Source: JAJZAM01 sp027391075
GTDB lineage: Bacteria; Actinomycetota; Acidimicrobiia; Acidimicrobiales; Palsa-688
Assembly: GCA_027391075.1 (NCBI GenBank)
Contig: DAHYHI010000092.1
Coordinates: forward strand, 51,370 to 115,369
DNA: 64,000 nt
Reading direction: 5' to 3'
This document shows positions 34,234 through 43,543 of the stretch, piece after piece. The position numbers and the translations under genes were made by a program. The number at the start of each line of letters is the position of its first letter. Positions within the stretch are counted from its first letter, which is position 1. The notes below the pieces were generated by a model. The model was not told where the DNA came from. It made no database searches and was given only the letters and a program-made list of their open reading frames with translations.

Positions 34234-35348
34234 GCCACGATATCCACGCCGAGCAACCCGGCTGCGCGTGCCACTCCGCTGCCAGCGGCCGCGGCCCTGT
34301 CGATGGCCGCTATCGCTGCGGGGGTGTCGAGGTCGTCGTCGAGCGCCTCACGCACCTGGGTCAATGCGCCGTCTCCTTCCCCGTGGCTTCGCCACACTGC
34401 CAGCCTGGCGGTCGCTTCTTCGAGCAGGTGATGCGACCAGCTCCACTCGTCACGGTAATGATGACCGAGGACCGCCAGGCGTATCGCCGCAGGGTCCCAC
34501 TCGGCGAGAAGGTCGTGCACGAAGACGAGGTTTCCGAGGGATTTGGACATCTTGACCCCGTCCAGGCAGACCATCCCTGTGTGCATCCAGTACCGCACGA
34601 ACGTCTCACCGGTCACGGCCTCGGACTGGGCGGCCTCGCACTCGTGGTGCGGGAAGATCAGGTCCGAGCCGCCGCCGTGGATATCGACGGTCTCGCCGAG
34701 CTCGCGTATCGACAGGGTGGAGCATTCTATGTGCCATCCGGGCCTACCGGGACCCCACAGGGAATCCCACGCCGGTTCGTCGGGAGCAGAAGGTTGCCAC
34801 AAAACGAAGTCCAGCGGGTCGCGCTTGGCAGGGTCCTCGGGACGGCCGCCCCGCTCGGCTGCGAGGTCCAGCATCTTCGCGCGATCGTAGCCGCTCACCT
34901 GGCCGAAACGCTCGAAGCTGGACACGTCGAAGTACACCGCGCCGCCAGCCTGGTAGGCGTGACCGGATTCGAGGACCATACCTATGAAGCCGAGGATGTC
35001 GGGAATGGCCGACGTCGCCCGTGGCTCCGAGTAGGCGGGGAGCAGACCGAGGGCTGCCATGTCGAAGTCGAAGCGGCGGACCTCTTCGGCGGCGAGGTCG
35101 AGGTAGTGCACGCCGAGCTCTCGGGCTTTGCGCAGGATGTCGTCGTCCACGTCGGTCACGTTACGCACGCAGCGTGTCTCGTGGCCGAGGTCGCGAAGGC
35201 GCCGCTGCAGCACGTCATAAGCCAGGTAGGTCGCTGCGTGACCGAGATGAGCGGCGTCGTAGGGAGTGATCCCACACGTGTACATCTTCACGACGGGCCC
35301 GAGGTCCAAGGCTACGACCTTCTGCTGTGAAGTCTCGAAAATCCTCAT
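34230..35348 (-). CDS. mshC: L-cysteine:GlcN-Ins ligase MshC (mycothiol synthesis)
   Basis: ATP-dependent ligase joining cysteine to glucosaminyl-inositol in mycothiol synthesis. It is a cysteinyl-tRNA synthetase paralogue, but the details are MshC: MYTCGITPYDAAHLGHAATY (CysRS has CGPTVYD), GPGRPGWHIEC, GGGSDLIFPHHE, KMSKS, and DDLDTPAAIAAID near the end. With 372 aa it lacks the C-terminal tRNA-binding part of CysRS. Zinc ligands are probably C25, the Cys of WHIEC, and the His and Glu of HHEC. I chose the ATG giving MRIFETSQ; a longer open frame only shadows npdG. It lies 17 bases after npdG and is coupled to thrS. Confidence 0.9.
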   Translation of the reverse strand: MRIFETSQQKVVALDLGPVVKMYTCGITPYDAAHLGHAATYLAYDVLQRRLRDLGHETRCVRNVTDVDDDILRKARELGVHYLDLAAEEVRRFDFDMAALGLLPAYSEPRATSAIPDILGFIGMVLESGHAYQAGGAVYFDVSSFERFGQVSGYDRAKMLDLAAERGGRPEDPAKRDPLDFVLWQPSAPDEPAWDSLWGPGRPGWHIECSTLSIRELGETVDIHGGGSDLIFPHHECEAAQSEAVTGETFVRYWMHTGMVCLDGVKMSKSLGNLVFVHDLLAEWDPAAIRLAVLGHHYRDEWSWSHHLLEEATARLAVWRSHGEGDGALTQVREALDDDLDTPAAIAAIDRAAAAGSGVARAAGLLGVDIVA

Positions 35349-35365
35349 GTGTGACTGGTGCTTCC

Positions 35366-36022
35366 TCAGGCTTGTATGCCGGTCAGGTGTATCGAGGCGT
35401 GCGTCTTGTAACGCCGGTTTATCTCCAGCAGCGTCGGGGTGAGCGCCTCTATAGCCATGGCCCCTGAGATCCCGCCGGCGTCGATGCCCCGCAGACCGGG
35501 GAGCCCGTCGACGAGCCCGACCACTTGCGCGACTGCTTCCCGGTCGTCCCCACATACCAACACGTCCGCGTCCAGCTGGTGGTCGAGGTCGCCCCACGGT
35601 CCGGCTGGTAAATGGTGGAATGCCCCCACTACGCGGGACTTGGGCAGCGCCCGTGCGAGCGCGGCGGTCATGGAACCGCTGGGAGGTATGAGCGGGACCA
35701 TCTCCTTGCCCAGGCGGGTGATCGCGTTCAGCATCGAAACGACCACCTTGCCCGCTAGAACGCCGGCCAGGGGAGCGACCGTTCCGAGAGCCCCGTCCCA
35801 AGGGGTCGCGACGACCACGAGGTCGGCCTCCGCTGCCGTCTCGTTGGTACCGGCAGCGAGGCGTAGATCCCTGGAGCGCCATTTCTCGTTGAGCTCGGCA
35901 ACGATCTCCTCGGCGCGCGACAAGGTTCGTGACCCTATTACCGCTTCGACGCCGACCGCTGCGAACTGTACCGCCACAGCCTGCCCGGCCGGCCCTGTTC
36001 CACCTATAACTCCGATTCTCAC
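35366..36022 (-). CDS. npdG: NADPH-dependent F420 reductase NpdG/Fno
   Basis: Transfers hydride between NADP(H) and coenzyme F420. Rossmann motif GVIGGTGPAGQAVA at the N terminus, then VIGSRTLSRAEE for the NADP phosphate, LVVVATPWDG, and GAFHHLPAGPWGDL, a typical family segment. I start it at the GTG giving MRIGVIGG (218 aa), which matches the family. An ATG nine codons upstream is also in frame. It heads a minus-strand set with mshC, thrS and HIT. The presence of F420 chemistry and mycothiol fits an actinobacterium. Confidence 0.88.
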   Translation of the reverse strand: MRIGVIGGTGPAGQAVAVQFAAVGVEAVIGSRTLSRAEEIVAELNEKWRSRDLRLAAGTNETAAEADLVVVATPWDGALGTVAPLAGVLAGKVVVSMLNAITRLGKEMVPLIPPSGSMTAALARALPKSRVVGAFHHLPAGPWGDLDHQLDADVLVCGDDREAVAQVVGLVDGLPGLRGIDAGGISGAMAIEALTPTLLEINRRYKTHASIHLTGIQA

Positions 36023-36110
36023 CCTCGCAGACTTGCACGCGGAGGGCACTCAGGTCGAGCCGGACCCCGACACGCCGCTGCCAGAGCCGTTAGGGAGCTA
36101 ACTTCAAGGG

Positions 36111-36596
36111 GTGTGGCCTTCACCCGCTTCGCGCGGGAATCCTGCGGACTCAGAGCGCATCGGAGCGACTTTTTTGAGCGGACTGAGCCTCTCAGGTGCC
36201 GAGGTCCGCGTCGACTTGGGGTCTCCTAATCCCATGGCAGTGCTTTTCCTCACCTCCTCATGCCACGGGTGCATGCCCGTCTGGTCTGCCCTTCGTAGTA
36301 TCTCCGGCCCCCGCAACAGATGCGGCCTTCGCAGCAGATTCGGCCTCCGCAACAGATCCGGGCCGTCTCAGAGACGCCGCTTGGTCGCCATCGTCCCCGA
36401 CCCGGCCACCGAGAACGCTGGCGTGCTGCGATCCCTGACGCCGGACTGGCTGGACGTGGTCATGTCGAGTAGCGCCTGGCTGGAGATGTGCCCTGGTCCA
36501 GCCCCGTGGCTTATCGCCGCTGACGGTCTCAGGATCACCTACAGCGGGCCGGCCCCTAGCTCGCCGCGGAAGCTACGACGACTGCTGCGCTCCTAA
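36111..36596 (+). CDS. Thioredoxin-like protein with a hexapeptide repeat insert
   Basis: 161 aa. The core resembles TlpA/MauD-type thioredoxin folds: LSGAEVRVDL, then MAVLFLTSSCHGCMPVW with the redox pair C51-H-G-C54, a later strand RLVAIVPDP, and a C-terminal PWLIAADGLRITYSGP where the cis-Pro strand would be. No signal peptide or membrane segment is evident. Residues 62-85 are four in-frame hexapeptides of the form R-x-x-x-G-(L/P), placed just after the active-site helix. The GTG start follows a TAACTT hexamer by six bases, compatible with a leaderless transcript; the start is uncertain. The 3' end overlaps the chelatase gene by 41 bases, tail to tail. Confidence 0.65.
   Translation: MWPSPASRGNPADSERIGATFLSGLSLSGAEVRVDLGSPNPMAVLFLTSSCHGCMPVWSALRSISGPRNRCGLRSRFGLRNRSGPSQRRRLVAIVPDPATENAGVLRSLTPDWLDVVMSSSAWLEMCPGPAPWLIAADGLRITYSGPAPSSPRKLRRLLRS
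36294..36365 (+). repeat. Tandem 18-base repeat, four copies
   Basis: Three close copies (36312-36329, 36330-36347, 36348-36365) share the consensus CGCAACAGATNCGGCCTC, and a more diverged copy precedes them at 36294-36311. The period is six codons, so the repeat stays in frame in the thioredoxin-like gene and encodes RSISGP, RNRCGL, RSRFGL and RNRSGP. Confidence 0.85.
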
Positions 36597-38517
36597 CCAG
36601 ACCGGCGAGCGTATCGGAGCTGAGCGCTTCGAGGGCCACGTAGCTTGCTCCCATGCGCTCGGCGAGGACCGACGCCAAACCGAGACGTGCGGAGCCGATC
36701 CGGGCGTCTACGGCTTCTACGTCCACGACCAAGGACGGGACTTTCGACGCCGCAACCCTCGCAGCAGCTTCAGTCGCGTCGCTCCACGGGTCGGCACCTC
36801 CAGGCGCCGAGGTAGCCCGGCCGTCGGTCACGAACACCAGGAGAGGGCTGTAGTCTCCACCGGACCCGCGTGACGTCGCCGTCGACAGCGCTGCACGAAT
36901 GCCTTCCCCGAGCGGCGTTCGCCCGCCCGTACCGACTACCGAGAGACGGGCCTTCGCGACCTCGACGCTTCCCGTGGGAGCCAGCAGAACCTCCGCGCCC
37001 TGCCCGCGAAAGCTGACCATGGCGACCCTGTCCCTGCGCTGGTAGGCGTCACGTAGGAGCGACAGCACAGCTGACCTAGCCGCTTCTACCCGCCGGGGCG
37101 CTCCCATCGACCCCGAAGCGTCGACCGCCACCACGATCAGGTTCGCCCGGCGATGTTCTCTTACCGCCTCGCGAACGTCTGACGCCTCGACTAACCGGCC
37201 CGTGCCGGATATCCCCCCACGCACTCCCTCTGCACCTTCGGGCGCTCCAGCCTTCCTCGACGCTGCAGCGCGGACCGTGGCAACGACCGCAACCGACTGC
37301 ACGGGCCCCTCAGGACGTCGATCGCCGACCAGCTGTCCCCGGGCTGCCGTGGACGGACCGCGCCGCCCGGCGGCAGAACGGGACGCCCCCTCGAGGCGCC
37401 GCCCGGCTGCTTGCCCGAGCGCCCGAGCGAGGTCGGAACTAATAGGACCCTCGCGGCCTCCCGGCTGTTTGATCCTAGGTCCGACACCGTCACCTTCTCC
37501 CCCGCCGTCGGGCTCCGCCTCGCCGGAAGCCGGGTCCGCCTCACCGGAGGGAGGCTGGCGCTGCGCCGACCCTCCACCTGGCGGATCCGGTTCGTCTACG
37601 CCGTCGTCGTCGAGGTGCTCTTCCAACGCCTTTTCGATCTCCTCCCGTTGGTAGGAGGGATCGGCAAGAGGGTCGTGGTGTGCCCGATGGGCAAGGGCGA
37701 GCGGCGCAACCCGCTTGACGTCTCCAGCTGACACCGTGCTACGTCCCTCCCAGCCTGCGAGGGCTGCTGCCGCCCGGCAGATCGCCAAGTCAGCCCGCAA
37801 GCCCTGAGCCCCGACCGCCTCGCACAGCGCTGCGACCCGGTCGACCAAGTCGCCGTCCAAGCGAGCTGGTCGAGCGACGGCCAAGCGGGCCACCAAGTCC
37901 TCCTGAGCAGCGCTGTGGGAGCTCAAAAGCACTTCGGGGTCCGAGTCGAGCGCTAGGCGGCGCGACAACGCCATAGCCCGCATGCCCGGCCCGGCAGGAG
38001 TCCTCACGTCCACCGCCAGACCGAAACGGTCGAGCAGTTGCGGGCGCAGCTCCCCCTCTTCGGGGTTCATCGATCCGACCAGGACGAACTTGGAGGCATG
38101 CACATGAGAGACCCCGTCGCGCTCGACCCGGTTCACTCCGCTGGCCGCCACGTCGAGGAGCACGTCCACTAGGTGGTCCGGGAGGAGGTTGATCTCGTCC
38201 ACGTACAAGACACCGCCGTGAGCGGAGGCAAGCAGGCCCGCCGAGAAGCGGACGTCGCCACCGGTGAGGGCCGAGGCTATGTCGAGCGTGCCGACAAGGC
38301 GATCCTCGGTGGCACCCACCGGAAGCTCCACGAACGGGGCCCCACCGGGGAGCAAGTCGGCCAGACCTCGGGCCAGTGTCGTCTTCGCCGACCCCTTGTC
38401 GCCGCGCAACAACACTCCACCGATACCGGCATCGACAGCGCAGAGAAGCAAAGCCAGCTTGGCGTCGTCTTGGCCGACGACCGCACTGAAGGGCAAGCGG
38501 GACATAGGAGGGGTCAC
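36556..38517 (-). CDS. Fused ChlI-ChlD-type chelatase AAA/VWA subunit (cobaltochelatase partner)
   Basis: 653 aa. The N-terminal AAA+ domain (about 1-300) has GDKGSAKTTLARGL (Walker A), GGVLYVDEINLLPDHLVD (Walker B) and VLVGSMNPEEGELRPQLLDRFGL. A Gly/Pro/Glu-rich linker follows (about 310-440). A von Willebrand A domain with the MIDAS motif DASGSM and TGGRTPLGEG ends the protein. This is the BchI-BchD fusion layout of magnesium chelatase. Next to cobN, and with no chlorophyll genes in view, it most likely powers cobalt insertion. The ATG overlaps the cobN stop by four bases. It is the last gene of the riboswitch-controlled operon. Confidence 0.88.
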   Translation of the reverse strand: MTPPMSRLPFSAVVGQDDAKLALLLCAVDAGIGGVLLRGDKGSAKTTLARGLADLLPGGAPFVELPVGATEDRLVGTLDIASALTGGDVRFSAGLLASAHGGVLYVDEINLLPDHLVDVLLDVAASGVNRVERDGVSHVHASKFVLVGSMNPEEGELRPQLLDRFGLAVDVRTPAGPGMRAMALSRRLALDSDPEVLLSSHSAAQEDLVARLAVARPARLDGDLVDRVAALCEAVGAQGLRADLAICRAAAALAGWEGRSTVSAGDVKRVAPLALAHRAHHDPLADPSYQREEIEKALEEHLDDDGVDEPDPPGGGSAQRQPPSGEADPASGEAEPDGGGEGDGVGPRIKQPGGREGPISSDLARALGQAAGRRLEGASRSAAGRRGPSTAARGQLVGDRRPEGPVQSVAVVATVRAAASRKAGAPEGAEGVRGGISGTGRLVEASDVREAVREHRRANLIVVAVDASGSMGAPRRVEAARSAVLSLLRDAYQRRDRVAMVSFRGQGAEVLLAPTGSVEVAKARLSVVGTGGRTPLGEGIRAALSTATSRGSGGDYSPLLVFVTDGRATSAPGGADPWSDATEAAARVAASKVPSLVVDVEAVDARIGSARLGLASVLAERMGASYVALEALSSDTLAGLVRSAAVVVASAAS

Positions 38518-41500
38518 CTTCCCTCCTCCCAGCCTTCACCTTCGAGAACCGCCGAGCGCAGCACGGCGAGCGACTCGTCAGAGGCTCTCCACAGCCCACG
38601 CTCGACGGCTTCGAGCAGCCGCTCCGCCATCGACCGCAAAGCCCACGGATTGGACTGTTCCAAGAACTTACGCACAGCCGGGTCGGCAATATAGGAATCG
38701 GTGACCTTCTCGTACATCCAGTCCTTCACTACTCCCGCAGTGGCGTCGTAGCCGTAGAGATAGTCGACGGTGGCGGCCATCTCGAAGGCCCCCTTGTAGC
38801 CGTGGCGGGTCATAGCCTCGATCCACTTGGGGTTCAACACCCGGGTTCTGACCACCCGCGCTGCCTCTTCCTCCAGGCTGCGGTTCCGGGGAGCGGCCGG
38901 GTTGGCCGTATCCCCGAACACTGCCTTGGGAGCCCGCCCCGACAGGGCGCGCACAGCTGCGATCATCCCCCCGTGATCTTGTAGGTAGTCGTCGGAGTCG
39001 AAAATGTCGTGCTCCCGGTTGTCCTGGTTCTTAACCGCCACGTCGATCGTCGAGAAAACCCGCCTCATGGCAGCCTCGGCCGGCACTCCCATACCAGCCC
39101 GCCCGTACGAGAAACCGCTCCAAGCCGTGTAGACGTCGGCGAGGTCGGCGTCGTTGCGCCAGTCCCGGCTGTCGAGAAGGGCGAGTATCCCCGACCCGTA
39201 AGCCCCCGGCTTGGCACCGAAGATACGCGGGTCTCCGTCAGCGAAGCCAGCCAGCTCGACCGCCTCGTCTACGAGGGCGATGAGGTGCGGGAAAGCGTCC
39301 CTGAAGAACCCTGATATGCGGACGACCACGTCCACCCGTGGCCGGCCGAGCTCCTCATCGGGGATCAGCTCCACTCCGATCACTCTCCCCGACTCGGCCG
39401 CCCAACGCGGGCGCACGCCGAGAAGCGCGAGCGCCTCGGCTATGTCATCCCCGCCGGTGCGCATTGCCGCGGTGCCCCAAACGACGATACCGACTCGCTC
39501 CGGGCACCTCCCCTCCTCCTCCAAGTGCCGTCTGATCACGTCATCGGCAAGCTTGACTCCGACGTCCCACGCCAATCTACTCGGAAGCGCTTTGGGATCA
39601 ACGGAGTAGAAGTTGCGGCCCGTGGGCAAGACGTGCGCCATGCCGCGCGTCGGCGCCCCGCTCGGACCTGGCGGCACCCAACGCCCTTCGAGTGCCGCCA
39701 GGACGTTAGAGATCTCGTCGGGAGTGCAATCCAAGGCCGGCCCGAGGGTCGAAGCAACCCAGTCGAGAACCGCCCGCTCCTCGTCGCTTCCAGGAACGGC
39801 ATCGCCGGCCAGCAAGGCGACGCACTCCTCGTGCACCTCGTCGGCGGCCTGCCTCGCGGAGGAATCCACCTTTCCTCCCTCGAAGAGGCGGCGCTGGACC
39901 AACTCACGCAGAGAAGGGACTCCCGGCTGAGCCAGACGGGTCAAAGCAACCAGCAGGTCGGAGCGGACCTGACCGTGGGGCACAGCGCCGAGGACGTGCA
40001 GGCCGCCTCGGATCTGGGCGTCCTTCAGCTCGCACAGGTAGCCGTCGACGTGGTTGATCAACTCGTCGAACGCATCGGCTTGCGGAGGGGCGTCCACGCC
40101 GAGGTCCTCGTGCAAGGAGGACCGCACCAAAAGGTCCCAAACCTTCGCTCTGATCGCAGGCAGCTTGGACGGGTCGAGAGCTGCTACCTGGGCGTGCTCG
40201 TCCAGCAGCGTCTCCAACCTTGCGATGTCGTCGTAAGTCTCGGCGCGCGTCATCGGCGGCAGCAGGTGGTCGACGATCGTGGCGTGAGCGCGCCGTTTGG
40301 CCTGAGTCCCCTCTCCGGGGTCGTTGACGATGAACGGGTACACGACCGGGACGTCGCCCAGTGCCACGTCGGGCCAGCACGAGGCGGACAGGCCGACCCC
40401 TTTACCGGGGAGCCATTCCAGGGTGCCGTGCTTGCCCACGTGGACGATAGCGTCGGCTCCCCACACCATGTCCAACCATCGATAGAAGCCAAGGTAGTGA
40501 TGCGTCGGAGCGAGATCGGGAGAGTGGTATATCGCCACCGGGTTCTCCCCGAAACCCCTCGGGGGCTGAACAGCGACGAACACGTTACCGAGGTCCAAGC
40601 CGGCGAAAACCAGATCCCCCGAAGACGGGTCGACGTACACGCCGCCCGGAGCTGGGCCCCACGCGGTTTCCAGCGAGCCTCTAAGCGCTTCGGAAAGCCC
40701 GGCGAACCACTGTGCGTACAACTGCGGGTCCATGCGCCCGGGAGCGCCGGCCAATTGCTCGGCGGTGAGGGCCTCCGACTCGTAAGACATGGTGTCGATC
40801 AGTTCTGCCATGAGCTCGTCGCCGCTGCCGGGCACTCGACTGATCGAGTAACCCGCTCGTCGCATCGCTTCTAGTAGCTCTACGACCGAGGCTGGAGTGT
40901 CGAGGCCAACGGCGTTGCCGATCCTCGCCCTCTTGGTCGGATAAGCAGACAATACGACCGCCACCTTTTTGATCGCGTTGGGTGTCCGGCGGAGGCGTCC
41001 CAGCCTGACAGCACTTCCCGCCACTCGGCTGACCCTGTCTGGCACGCTGCGGTAAGCGCTCACCGAAGTACCCAGCGCAGTCTCGTCATCGACCTCCTCG
41101 TTGAAAGAGAAGGGAACTGAGATGATCCTCCCGTCGAACTCGGGTATCGCCACCCGCATCGCGACGTCCATGGGCGCCAAGCCCCCCGCTGACTCCTCCC
41201 ACGTGTAGCGCGAAGCAGTCGACGTGATCGCTTGCAGCACCGGCACGCCGATCGATCCGATGGCCGATGCGTCCCAGCACAGGCCGTCGTCGCCAGCAGC
41301 GCCCGAAACGAGGACCGTCGTGACGATCACGTCCGGCCTCAGTTCGCCGAGAAGGCGGAGGGCTTCCACCTCCCCTTGCGCGTCGGGACGCAGGGAGTAC
41401 GTCCACACGGCCACAGCCTCGCCGCCGCGAGCTTCGATCGCCTCGCACAGGTCGTCCACGAACGTGGTGTTACCGGCGATCAGATGTGCACGGTAGAACA

Positions 41501-41981
41501 GCACTGCGACGGTTGGGCCGCCCCGTTCGGGGCTTCGGTGGTAGACGCCGGTCACTGGCACCTCGACTGGTGGGTCGAATCCGAATCCGGTCATGGTCAG
41601 GGTGTCGGATACGAACCTGAGCATCTGCTCAAGGTTGGCCAGTCCGCCGTGCAGCAGGTATTCGAATGCCTGAGCGACGGTTGCGCTGGGAACATTGGAC
41701 ATTGCGGTCAGCTCTGCGTCGGGGGCGGACTCGCCTCCAAAGGCGAGCAGGGACACGCCCCGCTTGTCGGCTTCCGCGCGCAACCGGGCGAGCTGGGACC
41801 GCCATGCGTCTGCACCGCCGAGCAGCCGGACAGCGACCACAGTGACGCCTTCGAGTGACGGAGCCTCCCCCAGCGTCGTGACGTCGGCCGCCCGCACCTC
41901 CGGGAAGCCGTCGGGGAGTCCTTCCACGATGGAGCGCAAAGCGAGGATCTCGCTCGGCGCGTTCGTCAGGTACAAGATCAT
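38514..41981 (-). CDS. cobN: Cobaltochelatase large subunit CobN
   Basis: 1155-residue cytoplasmic ChlH/CobN-family subunit that binds the corrin ring and cobalt for ATP-driven insertion. Recognisable segments include VAVLFYRAHLIAGNT, VGKHGTLEWLPGKGVGLS, FIVNDPGEGTQAKRRAHATIVDHL, and GRNFYSVDPKALPSRLAWDVG. Near the C terminus are NREHDIFDSDDYLQDHGGM and RVLNPKWIEAMTRHGYKGA. The length is within the CobN range. It overlaps both neighbours by four bases (cobQ upstream, the ChlI-ChlD fusion downstream). Confidence 0.94.
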   Translation of the reverse strand: MILYLTNAPSEILALRSIVEGLPDGFPEVRAADVTTLGEAPSLEGVTVVAVRLLGGADAWRSQLARLRAEADKRGVSLLAFGGESAPDAELTAMSNVPSATVAQAFEYLLHGGLANLEQMLRFVSDTLTMTGFGFDPPVEVPVTGVYHRSPERGGPTVAVLFYRAHLIAGNTTFVDDLCEAIEARGGEAVAVWTYSLRPDAQGEVEALRLLGELRPDVIVTTVLVSGAAGDDGLCWDASAIGSIGVPVLQAITSTASRYTWEESAGGLAPMDVAMRVAIPEFDGRIISVPFSFNEEVDDETALGTSVSAYRSVPDRVSRVAGSAVRLGRLRRTPNAIKKVAVVLSAYPTKRARIGNAVGLDTPASVVELLEAMRRAGYSISRVPGSGDELMAELIDTMSYESEALTAEQLAGAPGRMDPQLYAQWFAGLSEALRGSLETAWGPAPGGVYVDPSSGDLVFAGLDLGNVFVAVQPPRGFGENPVAIYHSPDLAPTHHYLGFYRWLDMVWGADAIVHVGKHGTLEWLPGKGVGLSASCWPDVALGDVPVVYPFIVNDPGEGTQAKRRAHATIVDHLLPPMTRAETYDDIARLETLLDEHAQVAALDPSKLPAIRAKVWDLLVRSSLHEDLGVDAPPQADAFDELINHVDGYLCELKDAQIRGGLHVLGAVPHGQVRSDLLVALTRLAQPGVPSLRELVQRRLFEGGKVDSSARQAADEVHEECVALLAGDAVPGSDEERAVLDWVASTLGPALDCTPDEISNVLAALEGRWVPPGPSGAPTRGMAHVLPTGRNFYSVDPKALPSRLAWDVGVKLADDVIRRHLEEEGRCPERVGIVVWGTAAMRTGGDDIAEALALLGVRPRWAAESGRVIGVELIPDEELGRPRVDVVVRISGFFRDAFPHLIALVDEAVELAGFADGDPRIFGAKPGAYGSGILALLDSRDWRNDADLADVYTAWSGFSYGRAGMGVPAEAAMRRVFSTIDVAVKNQDNREHDIFDSDDYLQDHGGMIAAVRALSGRAPKAVFGDTANPAAPRNRSLEEEAARVVRTRVLNPKWIEAMTRHGYKGAFEMAATVDYLYGYDATAGVVKDWMYEKVTDSYIADPAVRKFLEQSNPWALRSMAERLLEAVERGLWRASDESLAVLRSAVLEGEGWEEGR

Positions 41982-43543
41982 TGTCTGGCTCCGTCTATGA
42001 GATCTGTGATCTTCTTCGCGCCGAGGTGCTCCTCGACGGCGTCGGCGATGATGTCGAAACGGGCATGTCTCGCGCCGGAGAACGACACGGCGTCGCCTGG
42101 GTCCCAGCGCACGCCACCGCGAAGCGCCACTTCGGACAAGAACGCCCTCCTAAATGCGTCCGATTCGAACAACCCGTGCAGCGACGTCCCCCAGACGTTG
42201 CGTGTAGGGCACCTAGTTCCCTCGGCACCGTACTGCGTAGTTATCCACGGACCCTGCGGTCCCCCCCGGGAGAAGGCCGACGTACGGCCGTGGTGAATCT
42301 CGTAGCCGACGACCGGCTCACCCAGCGACTCGCCTGACACTCTTCGGGTCAGTTTCGTCTCCTCGAAGGTTGTTGCGACGTCGAGCAGGCCGAGCCCTTC
42401 CATTTGCGAACCGCCCGGTTCCTCCACCCAGTCGCTTACCGTGCGCCCGAGCATCTGATAGCCACCGCAAATGCCGAGGATCGTCGTAGTACCCGCTGGG
42501 TGCGCGGGGTGAGCAAGAGCGGTGACGGCAGATGCCAGGCCGCTGGCTTGGAGCCACCGTAAGTCGCCTATCGTCGTCTTGGTGCCCGGGAGGATCAAAA
42601 GGTGCGGGCGGCCGAGCGCACCGGCTGACTCTACATAGCGGACCCGTACCGCCGGTTCGAGGCTGAGGGCTTCTATGTCGGTGAAATTGGAGATCCTCGG
42701 GAACCTGACGACGGCTACGTCGAGCACCTCCCCTCCCGACGACGGCGGTCGGAGACGATCCGAACCGGCAGAGCTGAACGATTCGAGAGCCATCGAGTCT
42801 TCGGCGTCGATACCGACACCTTCCATCCACGGAACGACGCCGAGCGTCGGCCGGCCGGTGAGATCTTCGAGTTGGTCGAGACCGCCTGCGAGGATCGCCG
42901 GGTCACCTCGGAACTTGTTGATCACGAACGCTTTGATAAGGCTCGAAAACTCCGAAGGGAGGATCGCCACCGTCCCGTACAGCGAGGCGAACACGCCGCC
43001 CCGGTCGATGTCGCCGACCAGTATCGCCGGCAGGCGGGCCGCCTCGGCGACTCTGAGGTTGGTTATGTCATGTGCGAGCAGGTTGATCTCGGCGGGACTG
43101 CCGGCACCTTCGCAGATAACGGCGTCGTAGCGTTCGCGCAGCGATGCCAGCCTGTCGAGCACCACTGGCCATAACTCTGCCTTGGCGGTCTGGTAGGAGG
43201 CGGCGTCGAGTGTCGCCCACACGCGTCCGTCCACGATCACCTGGCTGTTACGGTGATCGGACGGCTTGAGCAGGATCGGGTTCATAGCCGCTTCAGGCTC
43301 CACTCCGGCAGCTTCCGCCTGCGAAGCTTGGGCTCTGGATATCTCCTGGCCTGTAATGGTAACGGTCGAGTTGAGCGACATGTTCTGAGCCTTGAACGGA
43401 GCGACACGCAGACCCCGGCGCGCAAGCATCCGACAGATGCCCGCCACCAGGGTCGACTTGCCCGAATCCGACCCTGTTCCGCACACCATGAGACCACCGC
43501 AGGTTTTCCTAACAGGGCGCCCTGTCACAGGACGACCGGTCAC
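41978..43543 (-). CDS. cobQ: Cobyric acid synthase CobQ
   Basis: Glutamine-dependent amidation of adenosylcobyrinic diamide at four carboxylates. 521 aa. The N-terminal dethiobiotin-synthetase-like domain has LMVCGTGSDSGKSTLVAGICRML and FKAQNMSLNS. The glutaminase domain has LLILPGTKTTIGDL and the nucleophile region ILGICGGYQMLG. The frame opens at a GTG overlapping the cobC stop (GTGA) and adds about ten residues made of a repeated TGRPV unit before the conserved start. An internal ATG (LMVCG) could be the ancestral start. It lies in the cob operon between cobC and cobN. Confidence 0.93.
   Translation of the reverse strand: MTGRPVTGRPVRKTCGGLMVCGTGSDSGKSTLVAGICRMLARRGLRVAPFKAQNMSLNSTVTITGQEISRAQASQAEAAGVEPEAAMNPILLKPSDHRNSQVIVDGRVWATLDAASYQTAKAELWPVVLDRLASLRERYDAVICEGAGSPAEINLLAHDITNLRVAEAARLPAILVGDIDRGGVFASLYGTVAILPSEFSSLIKAFVINKFRGDPAILAGGLDQLEDLTGRPTLGVVPWMEGVGIDAEDSMALESFSSAGSDRLRPPSSGGEVLDVAVVRFPRISNFTDIEALSLEPAVRVRYVESAGALGRPHLLILPGTKTTIGDLRWLQASGLASAVTALAHPAHPAGTTTILGICGGYQMLGRTVSDWVEEPGGSQMEGLGLLDVATTFEETKLTRRVSGESLGEPVVGYEIHHGRTSAFSRGGPQGPWITTQYGAEGTRCPTRNVWGTSLHGLFESDAFRRAFLSEVALRGGVRWDPGDAVSFSGARHARFDIIADAVEEHLGAKKITDLIDGARQ

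Noticed and set aside
34230..36038. A 602-residue reading of the mshC frame, and a cysteinyl-tRNA synthetase call
   Set aside because: The first 230 residues shadow npdG in another frame. The motifs (CGITPYDAAHLGH, 372 aa, no C-terminal tRNA-binding part) fit MshC and not CysRS.
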